Shown here in pieces: positions 7,340 to 16,629 of a DNA stretch of 32,560 nucleotides (the stretch's first letter is position 1; each line of letters begins with the position of its first letter). This DNA is from Polychytrium aggregatum (lineage: Eukaryota; Chytridiomycota; Chytridiomycetes; Polychytriales): positions 1 to 32,560 of the forward strand of contig NW_026516485.1 of the NCBI RefSeq assembly GCF_025602895.1, given 5' to 3'. A model generated the notes under the pieces. It did no database searches. It was given only the letters and a program-made list of their open reading frames with translations, and had not been told where the DNA came from. Position numbers and translations under genes: made by a program.

Positions 7340-10300
7340 TTAAGAAGGCTTCCTGCGAGGAGCCCTGCGTGTGCTCTTTATTTGGGGCTCCTCGAGGTGT
7401 TTACCGTATTTACTCAGCTCCTCGGGTGCATGGGACAAGTCCTCCAGTGTTTGCCATGTGTTGCCCGAGTGTGGGTAACCAACCCACTTGACATAAAACC
7501 GAAGTGACCCATCAGCCACTTTCTTGTGCCTCACGATCCTTTCGACTTCATATTCTTGAGTATAGTATTGTCCGAGGTCGTCTTCCAGTGGTGCGTCGTC
7601 CGGGACACCTTCGTCGGCGTCGGGGAACTGTGCTGGACTGCGGGTCGTGTGGCGACGCAGCTTGGACACATGGAAGACAGGATGGAGCTTGCTTCCAGGT
7701 GGCAAGTCCAACAGGTAGTTGAGGGGACTGGGTCGGGCCGCTATCTTGAACGGTCCTCGGTACTTGGGCAACAACTTCTTTGACTGGGCTTCGGGGACCT
7801 TGATGTTGTCGGCGTCCAGGTAGACAAGGTCTCCAACTTCAAAGGAGACATCCTGGTGTCGGCGGTCGTAGTACTTCGCCATCACTTGTTGCGCATCCGT
7901 GAGCGCGTCGGCGATCATCTTGTGTCGGACTTGATGATCTTTGACAAAGGCACTTGGTTTGGGAGGCAATCCAGCCGTGGACTCGGTCAGTGTCAAGGAG
8001 GTGGGAACATCAGGCTGGAATCCGTAGAGCGCCTCAAAGGGGCTCAAGCCAGTTGTGCTCGACTTGGCGGTGTTGTATGCAAACTCTGCATGACTCAGCT
8101 GTATGTCCCAGTCGTCTTGGCTGGTCGAGGCGTATGTCCTCAGGTATTGCTCGAGGGTGCGGATCGTCCGCTCGGACTGTCCATCCGTTTGTTGGTGGTG
8201 CGAGGTTGACATGTTCAGCTTGGTGCCGAGATGGTCGAACAGACTTGTCCAAAACAAGGAGGTGAATCGGGGGTCTCGATCACTGACGATGGACTTTGGG
8301 AGGCCGTGGTGCTTGAACACATGCTTGAAGAACAGCAGTGCAAGGTCAGGCGCGGAGCATGTCGTCTGGCACGGCACAAAGTGTGCCATCTTGCTGAACC
8401 TGTCGACAAAGACAGCGATTGCATCGTGGTCCAACTTGGTCGTCGGTAGATGCGTGATGAGATCCATGGACATGCTGGTCCAGGGGCGGTCGGGAACAGG
8501 CAGGGGTTGCAGCAATCCTTGCTCTCGGGTCGTGCGTGACTTGACCATCTTGCAGGTATGGCAGGACTCGATGTACTTCTCGACGGTGCGCTTCATTCCA
8601 GGCCAGTATGCGACTTTGGCCAGTCGGTCGTATGTCTTCTCGACTCCAAAGTGTCCAGCGAGGGGCGAGTCGTGGACCTCTTGGAGCAACTTGGTCTTCA
8701 ACGACGGAATGTCCGGCACACAGACACGGCTGTCCTTCTTCAGGAGGAGCAGGCCATCACGCACTGTGTACTCGGATGATTCGTCGTCCTTGGGGAGCTT
8801 AGACACCTTTCGGAACAGTTCTCCGAACTGTTTGTCGTTGGCGATGTTGTCTCGGACAACATCCAGCATCGTGTTGTCGACACTGACAGTCGACTCGTAC
8901 AGTGACGCCAATTGGTAGTCGGGGCGTCGGGACAGTGCGTCAGGCACCACATTGAGTTTGCCTTTCTGGTATACAACCTCGTAGTTGTACTCGGCGAGGA
9001 ACTCCATCCATCGCGCTTGGCGTCGGCTCAGGTTCTTCTTGGTGTCGAGGTAACGCAGTGACTGGTGGTCCGTCACAATCTTGAAGGGCTTGGCGGTACC
9101 GTGGAGGTACACTCGGAACTTCTGCAGCGCGTAGATGATCGCAAGCTGCTCCTTCTCGTGCACGGGATAGTTGATCTCGTGTTGGGACAGTTTGCGCGAC
9201 TCGAAGGCAACGGGCCTTCCCTCCTGCATCAAAACAGCTCCCACCGCAAAGTCGGAGGCGTCGGTGTGCACGGAGACATCCGTGTTCGGGTCGAACACAG
9301 CGAGGACAGGAGCGTTCGTCAAGGCGTGCTTGAGGGTCTCGAACGCTTGGCGTTGTGGGTGGTCCCACACGAAGGGGCACTCTTTGCGGAGTAGGTCTGT
9401 GAGTGGACCGGCAGTGCGCGCCAGATCGGGGATGAATCGGCGGTAGTAGTTGACGAGACCGAGAAACGACTGCACGTCAGAGACGCATGCGAGCGGCGGC
9501 CACTCGACCACAGACTTGACCTTGGCGGGGTCGACTTCGATTCCTCTTCCTGAGACAACGTGTCCCAGGAACGGGACTTGATTCTTGAAGAACTCACACT
9601 TGGACAGTTTGGCATACAACTTGTGCTCGCGTAGCTTGGCCAGCACGCGGGCGACATGACCTTCATGGGTCGCTTCATCCTTGCTGTACACAAGGATATC
9701 ATCCAGGTACACGATGACAGAGTTGTCGAGCTCTTGGCGGAACACATCGTTCATCAGCTGCATGAACGTGGCAGGTGCGTTCGTCAATCCGAACGGCAGC
9801 ACTAGGAACTCGTACAGTCCGTAGCGAGTCCTGAAGGCGGTCTTGTGGACATCATCCTCGTGGATGCGGATCTGATGGTAGCCTGAGCGGAGGTCTATCT
9901 TGCTAAAGACCTTTGCTCCACTCAGACGATCCATCAACTCGTCGATCCTGGGCAACGGGTAGGTGTTCTTGATGGTCTGTTTGTTTAGTGCGCGATAGTC
10001 GACGCACATCCTGAGATCACCTTCTTTCTTCTTGACAAAGAGCACTGGTGCACCATACGGTGACTGGCTCGGGCGGATGAACCCATGGGCGAGGAGGTCA
10101 TCCAACTGGCGCTTGAGTTCGTCCATCTCCGTCAGCGACAGTTGGTACGTCGGTCTTGACGGAGGCGACGAGCCTGGTTCGATGTCGATGCGATGATCGA
10201 CGGTGCGTTGGGGTGGCAGGCATTGTGGCAACTGGTCGGGGAATACGTCCTTGTACTCGTCGAGCAGCTTGGTCACCACAGGCGGGGGACCGGGACCGGC

Positions 10301-11257
10301 TTGGTCGGTGTCGTCGACCTCACGCACGACACAGAGGAACGACGTGTCCTTCTTGATCAGCCTCTTGAATTGCATGGCTGAGAGGAGAGGTGGCATGTTG
10401 GGTGAGGCCATGCCCTGCAGGACAATGTCAGGGCCAACACGGACAGTGCGGCCTTTCCAGTCGACGACTGGAGTCGGCTCGGCACGAGCAAGCCAGCTCA
10501 TGCCGAGGATGGCATCGAACTTGGTGTCGATCACTTGGAACAACAGGACAGGATGGTACTTGGGATGGAGGGCCACTCGCAGGACCACTTGGTGTGTGCA
10601 CTGCTGCACACGATCGTCTGCAAGCGCCACACTCATCGGCGACTTCTTCTTGGTTGCATGTATGTTGAGCTCCTGGAGCAAGCGTCTGCTGACAAAGTTG
10701 CAGCTTGCTCCAGAGTCCACCATCATTCGGACGGTGTGACCTTGGACGGTGGCAGGGAGGTACAGCAGGGACTCTTCATGGTCCTCCTGCACAGCCTCCT
10801 GCACCATGACTTGACTTGGGGGAACGGGCGACACTTGGTCTTGGTTGGCTTCATCACGGCCACTCGGACATTTTGGATAGGGTTCGGCCATTGCGGGGGC
10901 CTGCGGCGTCAGCACGCCATTGCACACGACGTCCACGGCTTGCGGACACATGTCGGAAGCATCCGACACACACGACTTGACAGGGGTGAGGGCACAGGCG
11001 GTCCTGTCCCTCAAGGGTTCTTGATTTTCTTTTTTGTTTTGGTTTTCAATTTTGGTTTTCTCTTCACGTTCGTGGAGAGGCAGGCGGCTTGCGCCACCAT
11101 GCACCTCTCGCACGACGCACAACACTTGGTTTGTTTCTCCTTCGGGGGAGGGGGCGAGGTGAACTTCCTCTGGAGACGCGTGGACTGCATTGAGCAATCC
11201 ACGGCGTTGGTCTCCTACTAGGGCTCCAGAGCCACCTAGTAGGGTCGGCCGTTTCCC
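7340..11257 (-). CDS. pol: B1 Pol polyprotein (PR-RT-RNase H-integrase-chromodomain)
   Basis: This is an intact Pol of about 1300 residues translated in the -1 frame from the gag frameshift site. In order: a spacer of about 180 residues with no domain I recognise; protease ([13 protein letters not shown]); reverse transcriptase with [12 protein letters not shown] (9698-9709 encodes part of it); RNase H ([13 protein letters not shown]); integrase with zinc region ending CHTC, then the catalytic triad in MDLITHL, SDRDPRF and [14 protein letters not shown]; and a C-terminal chromodomain ([27 protein letters not shown]). It copies the element RNA in the particle and inserts the cDNA, and the chromodomain probably directs integration to modified chromatin. 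The stop lies 9 bp before the LTR. Upstream start-like GTG or TTG codons are not believed. Confidence 0.95.
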   Translation of the reverse strand, partial: GKRPTLLGGSGALVGDQRRGLLNAVHASPEEVHLAPSPEGETNQVLCVVREVHGGASRLPLHEREEKTKIENQNKKENQEPLRDRTACALTPVKSCVSDASDMCPQAVDVVCNGVLTPQAPAMAEPYPKCPSGRDEANQDQVSPVPPSQVMVQEAVQEDHEESLLYLPATVQGHTVRMMVDSGASCNFVSRRLLQELNIHATKKKSPMSVALADDRVQQCTHQVVLRVALHPKYHPVLLFQVIDTKFDAILGMSWLARAEPTPVVDWKGRTVRVGPDIVLQGMASPNMPPLLSAMQFKRLIKKDTSFLCVVREVDDTDQAGPGPPPVVTKLLDEYKDVFPDQLPQCLPPQRTVDHRIDIEPGSSPPSRPTYQLSLTEMDELKRQLDDLLAHGFIRPSQSPYGAPVLFVKKKEGDLRMCVDYRALNKQTIKNTYPLPRIDELMDRLSGAKVFSKIDLRSGYHQIRIHEDDVHKTAFRTRYGLYEFLVLPFGLTNAPATFMQLMNDVFRQELDNSVIVYLDDILVYSKDEATHEGHVARVLAKLREHKLYAKLSKCEFFKNQVPFLGHVVSGRGIEVDPAKVKSVVEWPPLACVSDVQSFLGLVNYYRRFIPDLARTAGPLTDLLRKECPFVWDHPQRQAFETLKHALTNAPVLAVFDPNTDVSVHTDASDFAVGAVLMQEGRPVAFESRKLSQHEINYPVHEKEQLAIIYALQKFRVYLHGTAKPFKIVTDHQSLRYLDTKKNLSRRQARWMEFLAEYNYEVVYQKGKLNVVPDALSRRPDYQLASLYESTVSVDNTMLDVVRDNIANDKQFGELFRKVSKLPKDDESSEYTVRDGLLLLKKDSRVCVPDIPSLKTKLLQEVHDSPLAGHFGVEKTYDRLAKVAYWPGMKRTVEKYIESCHTCKMVKSRTTREQGLLQPLPVPDRPWTSMSMDLITHLPTTKLDHDAIAVFVDRFSKMAHFVPCQTTCSAPDLALLFFKHVFKHHGLPKSIVSDRDPRFTSLFWTSLFDHLGTKLNMSTSHHQQTDGQSERTIRTLEQYLRTYASTSQDDWDIQLSHAEFAYNTAKSSTTGLSPFEALYGFQPDVPTSLTLTESTAGLPPKPSAFVKDHQVRHKMIADALTDAQQVMAKYYDRRHQDVSFEVGDLVYLDADNIKVPEAQSKKLLPKYRGPFKIAARPSPLNYLLDLPPGSKLHPVFHVSKLRRHTTRSPAQFPDADEGVPDDAPLEDDLGQYYTQEYEVERIVRHKKVADGSLRFYVKWVGYPHSGNTWQTLEDLSHAPEELSKYGKHLEEPQIKSTRRAPRRKPS
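11023..11063 (-). other. A-rich tract inside B1 pol
   Basis: A strikingly A-rich stretch on the minus strand (T-rich on plus) sits in otherwise GC-rich coding sequence. It encodes a Lys/Asn/Glu-rich segment ([12 protein letters not shown]) in the spacer before protease. No function is assigned. Confidence 0.4.
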
Positions 11258-12057
11258 GACTTCATGGGGCACTCCTTGGCCTGGTGTCCCGGTCGGTGAC
11301 AGAAGAAGCAGGAACCATGGCGGAGGTCCTCCTGCTTCTGTCTGTCCTTGGGGGAGACAGTGGCAGCTTGCTGGAACCGGGAGCGGGGAGGGCCACGAGC
11401 CTCCATGGCGTTGACGTCAACGTCCATGGGCTCAGGCATGGGTCTTGCGGGCGGGGCCGGGCGAGGCGGACGGGCTGGGACGTGATGAGACCGATGGCCG
11501 CCTGCCAGCTGCGGGTAGAACTGGCGGCCATGGTACTGGACGTTGTCGAGGTTCTCGGCAACGTCCATCATCACGTCCAGGGACTTGCGGGCATCAGGGT
11601 TGCTGGCGATGTACTCTCTGATCTTGGGCTTGAGGCCCTTCTGGAAGAGGTACATCGCATCAGCAGAGCCCAGCTCCTCAATCTGGGAGGAGAGGTCTTC
11701 AAACTCCTCGATGTAGCGGGTCACAGAACCACGCTGCACGAGAGAGTATAGCTTGTCACGGGCAATGAGTTCAGCATTGGGGCTGCCGAAGCGGCGACGG
11801 AGGCGGTCCTTGAAGTCGTCAAACACACCTTCGCTCTGCTCGTCGAACCCTTGGCGGCGGTACCAACGGTACGCCTGGTCCTTTAAGCAGAGCTTGGCGG
11901 CGACGATGTGGTGGGTGGGGGCGACTTGGGCAGCATCGAGGTAGTCCTCGAGTTGCTGCAGCCAGTCCTCCACCGAGGAGGAGCGGCTCTTCCCAGTAAA
12001 CACTGGGGCACGGAAGGTCTTGAGGAAGGCTTCCGGAAGTGGGCGGGGGTTGCTCAT
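11236..12057 (-). CDS. gag: B1 Gag (capsid and nucleocapsid)
   Basis: This is the Gag protein of family B, 273 residues, starting at ATG with [20 protein letters not shown]. The capsid core is at residues about 10-170, with the family-typical [11 protein letters not shown] and [18 protein letters not shown]. It is followed by a Pro/Arg-rich hinge carrying [12 protein letters not shown] and a zinc knuckle [14 protein letters not shown] (C-X2-C-X4-H-X4-C, about residue 249). It should assemble the virus-like particle and bind element RNA. The last codons overlap pol. It lies about 120 nt after the 5' LTR with no intervening ATG-started frame of note. Confidence 0.93.
   Translation of the reverse strand: MSNPRPLPEAFLKTFRAPVFTGKSRSSSVEDWLQQLEDYLDAAQVAPTHHIVAAKLCLKDQAYRWYRRQGFDEQSEGVFDDFKDRLRRRFGSPNAELIARDKLYSLVQRGSVTRYIEEFEDLSSQIEELGSADAMYLFQKGLKPKIREYIASNPDARKSLDVMMDVAENLDNVQYHGRQFYPQLAGGHRSHHVPARPPRPAPPARPMPEPMDVDVNAMEARGPPRSRFQQAATVSPKDRQKQEDLRHGSCFFCHRPGHQAKECPMKSGNGRPY
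11251..11257 (-). promoter_or_regulatory. B1 gag-pol -1 frameshift site GGGAAAC
   Basis: The gag codons TCG GGA AAC give the heptamer G GGA AAC, 12 nt before the gag stop TAG. Continuing in the -1 frame leads directly into pol ([12 protein letters not shown]). Confidence 0.72.
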
Positions 12058-12166
12058 GGCAGGGGCAGGCTCCAGGGACAGAGAGGAGAGTCGGTCGGCA
12101 AGAGAGGCGGGATCCAGCTTGAGGATCTAGAAAGAGGACAAACAGGACGAAAACAAGACGAGGATT

Positions 12167-12179
12167 TCCGATGCTACCA
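12167..12179 (-). other. B1 primer-binding site (tRNA type)
   Basis: TGGTAGCATCGGA directly follows the 5' LTR on the minus strand. It is identical over 13 nt to the primer site of family A and compatible with initiator tRNA-Met priming (inferred). Confidence 0.75.
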
Positions 12180-12488
12180 TGTAACGTCCACTACTGGGAC
12201 GTTGGGGCAAGACGGGGAGGGAGGGGGTACAAGACAAGACAGGACGGGGCAGAACAGGGCGGTGCTAGGCTACTCTAGCGGACGGGTGAGCTCGGGGAGC
12301 ACTTACGTTTATTCACGATAAAACCGAACTCCAGACAAACGGGGGGAACGGGGGCAACCCGCAGGTATACCCTGCGGTGGCCTGCCTGCGGTGCGTGAAA
12401 ACGCAAAGCGCAGCACAGGTCACGACCCACTGCGCCGCGCAGTACGCGCAGTACGCGCAGCACAGCGTCGGAGATACCATCTCCTACA
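12180..12488 (-). repeat. Family B LTR (5' LTR of B1)
   Basis: This 309-bp copy looks identical to 7022-7330 and is flanked on the right by the ATGAG target duplication at 12489-12493. LTR identity implies recent integration. Confidence 0.95.
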
Positions 12489-12602
12489 ATGAGAGCAAGG
12501 AAAAAGGAAAGGCGTCACAGGACAAAGGAAAAAGAAAGTGTGCAACGCAAACAGGGACACAAGTGCGACGGTGCAGCCAAGCGGGCAGAGAGATCTGTGA
12601 CA
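12489..12602 (-). repeat. Family A LTR, right segment, with target duplication
   Basis: This begins with the second ATGAG copy and continues the A LTR to its end GTGACA at 12602. The purine tract of A (GGGGGGGA on the minus strand, 12603-12610) abuts it. This proves that the LTR is bordered by the 3' end of A on this side, while its other side borders A's primer site and gag. Confidence 0.85.
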
Positions 12603-12636
12603 TCCCCCCCAGAAAAATTGTGCTCAAGTCAAACCA

Positions 12637-14596
12637 TCAATTTTTCGATCCCGAGTTGCGTTGCACTTGTGCTTGGCAAAGGTCGATCAGTGTGTCCATT
12701 TCCGGAAGGTTGCGGTTGCGGCTGAGGAAGTCGTGGATGTCTGCGAGTCCTCCATCCAAGAGTTCGGCCAGTGGTGCCCACGAGTCGTACGATGGGTCGT
12801 ATCCCTGCCAGCGGAGCAGGAACTCGTGTCGATATCCAGGAAGTCGACGTCGTCTGTTGATCCTGTGTCCAATGATCGCTTCGAACACTGATTCGTCGTT
12901 GTGGTTGGGTCCGGGTTCGTCAAACACAAGTTGGTCGGTCGATGGTGTGTTGTACGGGACGAGGGCGGAAGCTGGGAGTTCGGTTGTAAATCGGAGGGTC
13001 CTCGGGAGTCGAAGTCGATATCCAGTCGTCCCGATCTTCTCGATGATCTTGAAGGGTCCCAAGTACGGCATCCGCATCTTGGAGGGTGTGACGTCGTCCG
13101 TGCTGAAGTGATACGCGGTCGTGTCGATCAGGACTTGGTCGCCAATGTCGTAGCTGATATCGCGTCGATGTCGGTTGGCGTAGTACAGGGCCCGGTCCTG
13201 GGCCTTGCCGATGTTGTCCGAGACCAAGTCCAGAGTCGCTTGCATCTCCTCGATCGACTGTGCTACGGGGTTGGACTCGGCGATGATGTCGGTGTTGGCA
13301 GGGGTGCGAGGATGCTGACCGTGCATCAGGAAGAAGGGCGAATGTCCAGTCGATGCTGAGTTGTGTGAGTTGAGTGCGAACTGGATGTACGGCACTTGAT
13401 CGATCCAGCGGGAGCCGAGGGCCAGAGTCGAACAGCGGATGGCCTCGGCGACGGTTGCCACAAAGCGTTCGACTTGTCCGGCGGCCTCGTGGTGGTGGGC
13501 AAAGGCGATCCGGAGTTCGGTCTTGAGCAGAGCGTTAAGTCCTGTCCAGAAGGCCGACCGGAAGCGTGTGTCGTGATCCGAGATGAAAGTGCCGGCGAGT
13601 CCAAAGTGCACAAAGACATCGCGGAAGTACTGGCGGGCGACGTCTTCGGCCGAGTCGGTCTTGTTGCCGGGGACCAGGACGACGTACTTGGTGAGGGAGT
13701 CGACAAAGATCGTGATCGAGTTGAAGGTGCGGCCCGAGAGTGAGTCCGTGACAGGCGGGAGTCCGAGGATGAAGTCGAGGGCGACAGTGTCCATCTTGCG
13801 GGTGGCCACAGGGATCCGGGAGAAGTGACCGTATGCTTGTTGTCGTCGGATCTTGGCTCGCTGGCAGATGTCGCAGTGCGAGACCCACTCGGCAATGTCC
13901 TTGGACATGGCGGGCCAGTAGTAGTGGGTTGAGATGGCCTTGTAGAGCGTGTTGGTGCCGGGGTGAGCTGCACAGACAGAGTCGTGGTGGTCTTTGATGA
14001 TCGAGATGCGCAGGTCCTTGCCGGGGATGCAGATGCGGGTCGAGTCGAAGTAGAGAATCCCGTGTCGAAGTGAGAAGCGGTGCAGCTGTGCCTTCATCCA
14101 CGGCTTGAGTCCGTCGGTCGAGTTGTCGCGGAGGGCCGAGATCAGTGCTGACAGGACCGGGTCGGAGCTGTACTGAGTGCGGATGGTGTCCAAGAGATCG
14201 TCGGGCGAGGGTCCGAGGTTGACAATCGCGTTGATGATCGAGACTTGGACGGCCTTGGAGATGGCTGTCGGGGTGCGCGAGAGCACGTCGGCGACCTTGT
14301 TCCACGAGCCGGGGATCCACTGGATCTCGAGGTCAAAGTCCAGCATCGTGTCGATGGCTCGCTGTTGGCGCTTGTTGAGGGTCTTGGAGTCGAGGATGTG
14401 CTTGAGCGCCTTCTGGTCGGTGTGGAGGAAGACTTTGCGGCCGACGAGGTAGTTCTTGAACTTGTCGAGGTGGCGGGTGATCGACAGCAGCTCGCGGTTG
14501 TAGGGCGAGTAGTTGAGTTCGGATCCGTGCAGTTTCTGCGAGTTGAAGCCGATGGGGCGCACTGTGCCGGATCCGTCCATGTCCTGCCCGATCCAT
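12637..14596 (-). CDS. pol: A Pol, 3' part: RNase H, integrase, chromodomain
   Basis: This is the C-terminal part of the A polyprotein, open from the C insertion boundary to a TAA stop. RNase H continues (IGFNSQKLHGSELNYSPYNREL, LHTDQKALKHIL). The integrase has a zinc region ending CDICQRAK and catalytic positions in LDFILGL, SDHDTRFRSAFW and AAGQVERFVATVAEAIR. The C-terminal chromodomain reads HEFLLRWQGYDPSYDSWAPLAELLDGG. Residues upstream of 14596 belong to the C LTR and are not part of this protein. It has no start of its own and is separated from its N-terminal half by the LTR and B1, so it is not expressible as a normal Pol. Confidence 0.92.
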
Positions 14597-15015
14597 TGTA
14601 AGGAGTGAACAAGCGCAAGGACGAAGACCAAGTGCTTGGTATGAGCTTTATTAGCTTTTAGCCCCGAACACCAAAGAACAAGTTTTGTTCGAACTGGTGT
14701 TCAACATAGGCTCAGACATGCAGGGCTATTTATAGACCGGGAGAAGGTCGAGGGGCAAAAGTGGGCGAGAAGGGTGGAGCATCACAGAGAAGCGAGAAGG
14801 GGGTGCGAGAGTGGCTGGTGTGCAAGCGAGAGAGGCTTGGCACAGCCCGGGGACATGTGCCGAGCGGTGGGGGAGGCAGGAAACCAGTAGACGCGGGTGG
14901 CAACGGCGCGTGCTCATGCATGGGGGCAAACAAACACGTGGGGACTCATGATTGGTGCGGAGGGCGAGAGCATGCGGGACAATCTCATTGGTCCGTTGTG
15001 ATGCTGGTCATCACA
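14597..15015 (-). repeat. Family C LTR (3' LTR of C2)
   Basis: This 419-bp copy looks identical to 3448-3866. TCCAT precedes it (14592-14596), the same five bases that follow the C1 LTR at 3867-3871. Confidence 0.95.
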
Positions 15016-16315
15016 CTATCTCCTCCTTAAACTACGGCGTGTTCCATCTTGAGTTCTCCTGGGGCCAGGCTTGTCTGGGTAGCGTCGGTGGTACTCCGCG
15101 GCCACCGTTGGGGCAAAGACAATGTCGGCGGGCTCCCAACTTCGATCGGTGACCGGGTAGCCTTTCCAATCGATGAGATAGTGCAGCTTTCCGCGCACGA
15201 ACTTGGAGTCTAAGATCTCTTCGACCTCCCACTCCAAGTTCCCATCGATGACCACCGCAGGGGGCGGCGCTTGCACCCGACCCGGAAGCGAGTTCTTCTT
15301 GTAGGGCTCAAGAAGAGACACATGGAACACCGGGTGCACCTTTATGTCCTTTGGCAAGTCCAGGCGGAAAGCCAATGTCCCGACGGCCTCGAGGATGGTG
15401 AATGGTCCAATCCTCTGGTAATCCAGCTTCTTGCTTGGGCGAGTGGTGCTGATGTTACGAGTCAGCACCCAGACTTGATCGCCCGGACGCAAGTCGGGAG
15501 CCTGGGACCTCCGGAGATCTGAGAAGTGCTTGTAGTCAGACTTTGCCTTCTCAAGATTCTCCTTCAACAGTGCCAGGTTCCGCTGGAGATGTTCAACCCT
15601 CTCCGTGGCAGAGGGAACATCAGGGCCGCCAGCGACAACGGGGACTTCGAACCTTGGGTGGAACCCATAGGTTGCCAAGAATGGCGAGGCATGTGTTGAC
15701 GAGTTCTCGAGGTTATTGTAAGAGAACTCGGCCAACGGCAGCAGCTCGGCCCAGTCATCTTGCTGATACGACGTGTAACAGCGCAGGTATTGGTTGATGA
15801 CCTGGTTGACCCTCTCAGTCTGTCCATCGGTCTGGGGATGGAAGGCCGTGGACAGACTGGTTTGGATCCCGAGCTGCGTGCAGAGTGCCTTCCAGAACCG
15901 AGAGGTGAACTGACTTCCTCGGTCTGAAACCACTGTGTCGGGGAGGCCATGGAGACGAAAGACATTGTCGAGGAACAGTGACGCAGTCTCCTCCGCCGAC
16001 GGCAGTGAACGCCAGGACATAAAGTGTGCCATCTTTGTGAGGCTGCATACCACCACAAAGATGCAGGTGTGACCCTTGGACTTTGGCAGATCAGTGATAA
16101 AGTCCATGGTCAGTGTCCCCCAGGGTCGATCGGCTGTCTGGAGTGGCAACAGGAACCCAAACGGCTTGTGTCGCGGAGCTTTCGAGCGTGCACAGGTGTC
16201 GCACGTCGAGACGTACTCTTTGACATCTTTCCGATAGGTTTGCCACCAAAACTGTCGCGATACCAGAGCCAGAGTCCGTCGGATGCCTGGATGACCCACA
16301 GCGACTGGGTCATGG
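15016..16315 (-). CDS. pol: C2 Pol, 3' part: integrase and chromodomain
   Basis: This is the C-terminal part of the C polyprotein after the B solo LTR. The integrase zinc region ends VKEYVSTCDTCARSK, and the catalytic core shows MDFITDLPKS, SDRGSQFTSRFW and TDGQTERVNQVINQYLR. A chromodomain follows (WEVEEILDSKFVRGKLHYLIDWKGYPVTDRSWEPAD). The last codons (Leu-Arg-Arg-Arg-stop) are at the same time the polypurine tract, and the TAG stop abuts the LTR. The segment is open throughout, but is cut off from its own RT part by the inserted LTR. Confidence 0.9.
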
Positions 16316-16629
16316 TGTAACGTCCACTACTGGGACGTTGGGGCAAGACGGGGAGGGAGGGGGTACAAGACAAGACAGGACGGGGCAGAACAGGGCGGTG
16401 CTAGGCTACTCTAGCGGACGGGTGAGCTCGGGGAGCACTTACGTTTATTCACGATAAAACCGAACTCCAGACAAACGGGGGGAACGGGGGCAACCCGCAG
16501 GTATACCCTGCGGTGGCCTGCCTGCGGTGCGTGAAAACGCAAAGCGCAGCACAGGTCACGACCCACTGCGCCGCGCAGTACGCGCAGTACGCGCAGCACA
16601 GCGTCGGAGATACCATCTCCTACACATGG
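16311..16629 (-). repeat. Solo LTR of family B with CATGG target duplication
   Basis: This 309-bp B LTR (16316-16624) is flanked by CATGG at 16311-16315 and 16625-16629. It is the footprint of a B insertion into C2 pol that lost its internal part by LTR-LTR recombination. The insertion is between RNase H and integrase and inactivates C2. Confidence 0.95.

Larger units (their letters stand above)
7022..12488 (-). mobile_element. Complete family B chromovirus (B1)
   Basis: This is a full-length element of 5467 bp with two 309-bp LTRs that look identical, a tRNA-type primer site, intact gag, intact pol in the -1 frame, and an ATGAG target duplication. Nothing in it is visibly broken, so it may be autonomous and recent. 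It lies inside the LTR of element A. Confidence 0.96.
3867..14596 (-). mobile_element. Family A chromovirus, circularly permuted around one LTR and carrying B1
   Basis: Both halves of one element type are present in reversed order. The 5' half (gag, PR, RT; 3867-6664) lies left of the LTR and the 3' half (RNase H, integrase, chromodomain; 12603-14596) lies right of it. Reading on the minus strand, the end of the 3' half runs through the LTR straight into gag of the 5' half, so a single LTR is shared. TCCAT occurs at 3867-3871 and at 14592-14596. Joining the halves at one TCCAT gives a continuous RNase H frame (...SASIGGW then IGQDMDG...), which shows that these are the two sides of one former C insertion site. 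Confidence 0.85.
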
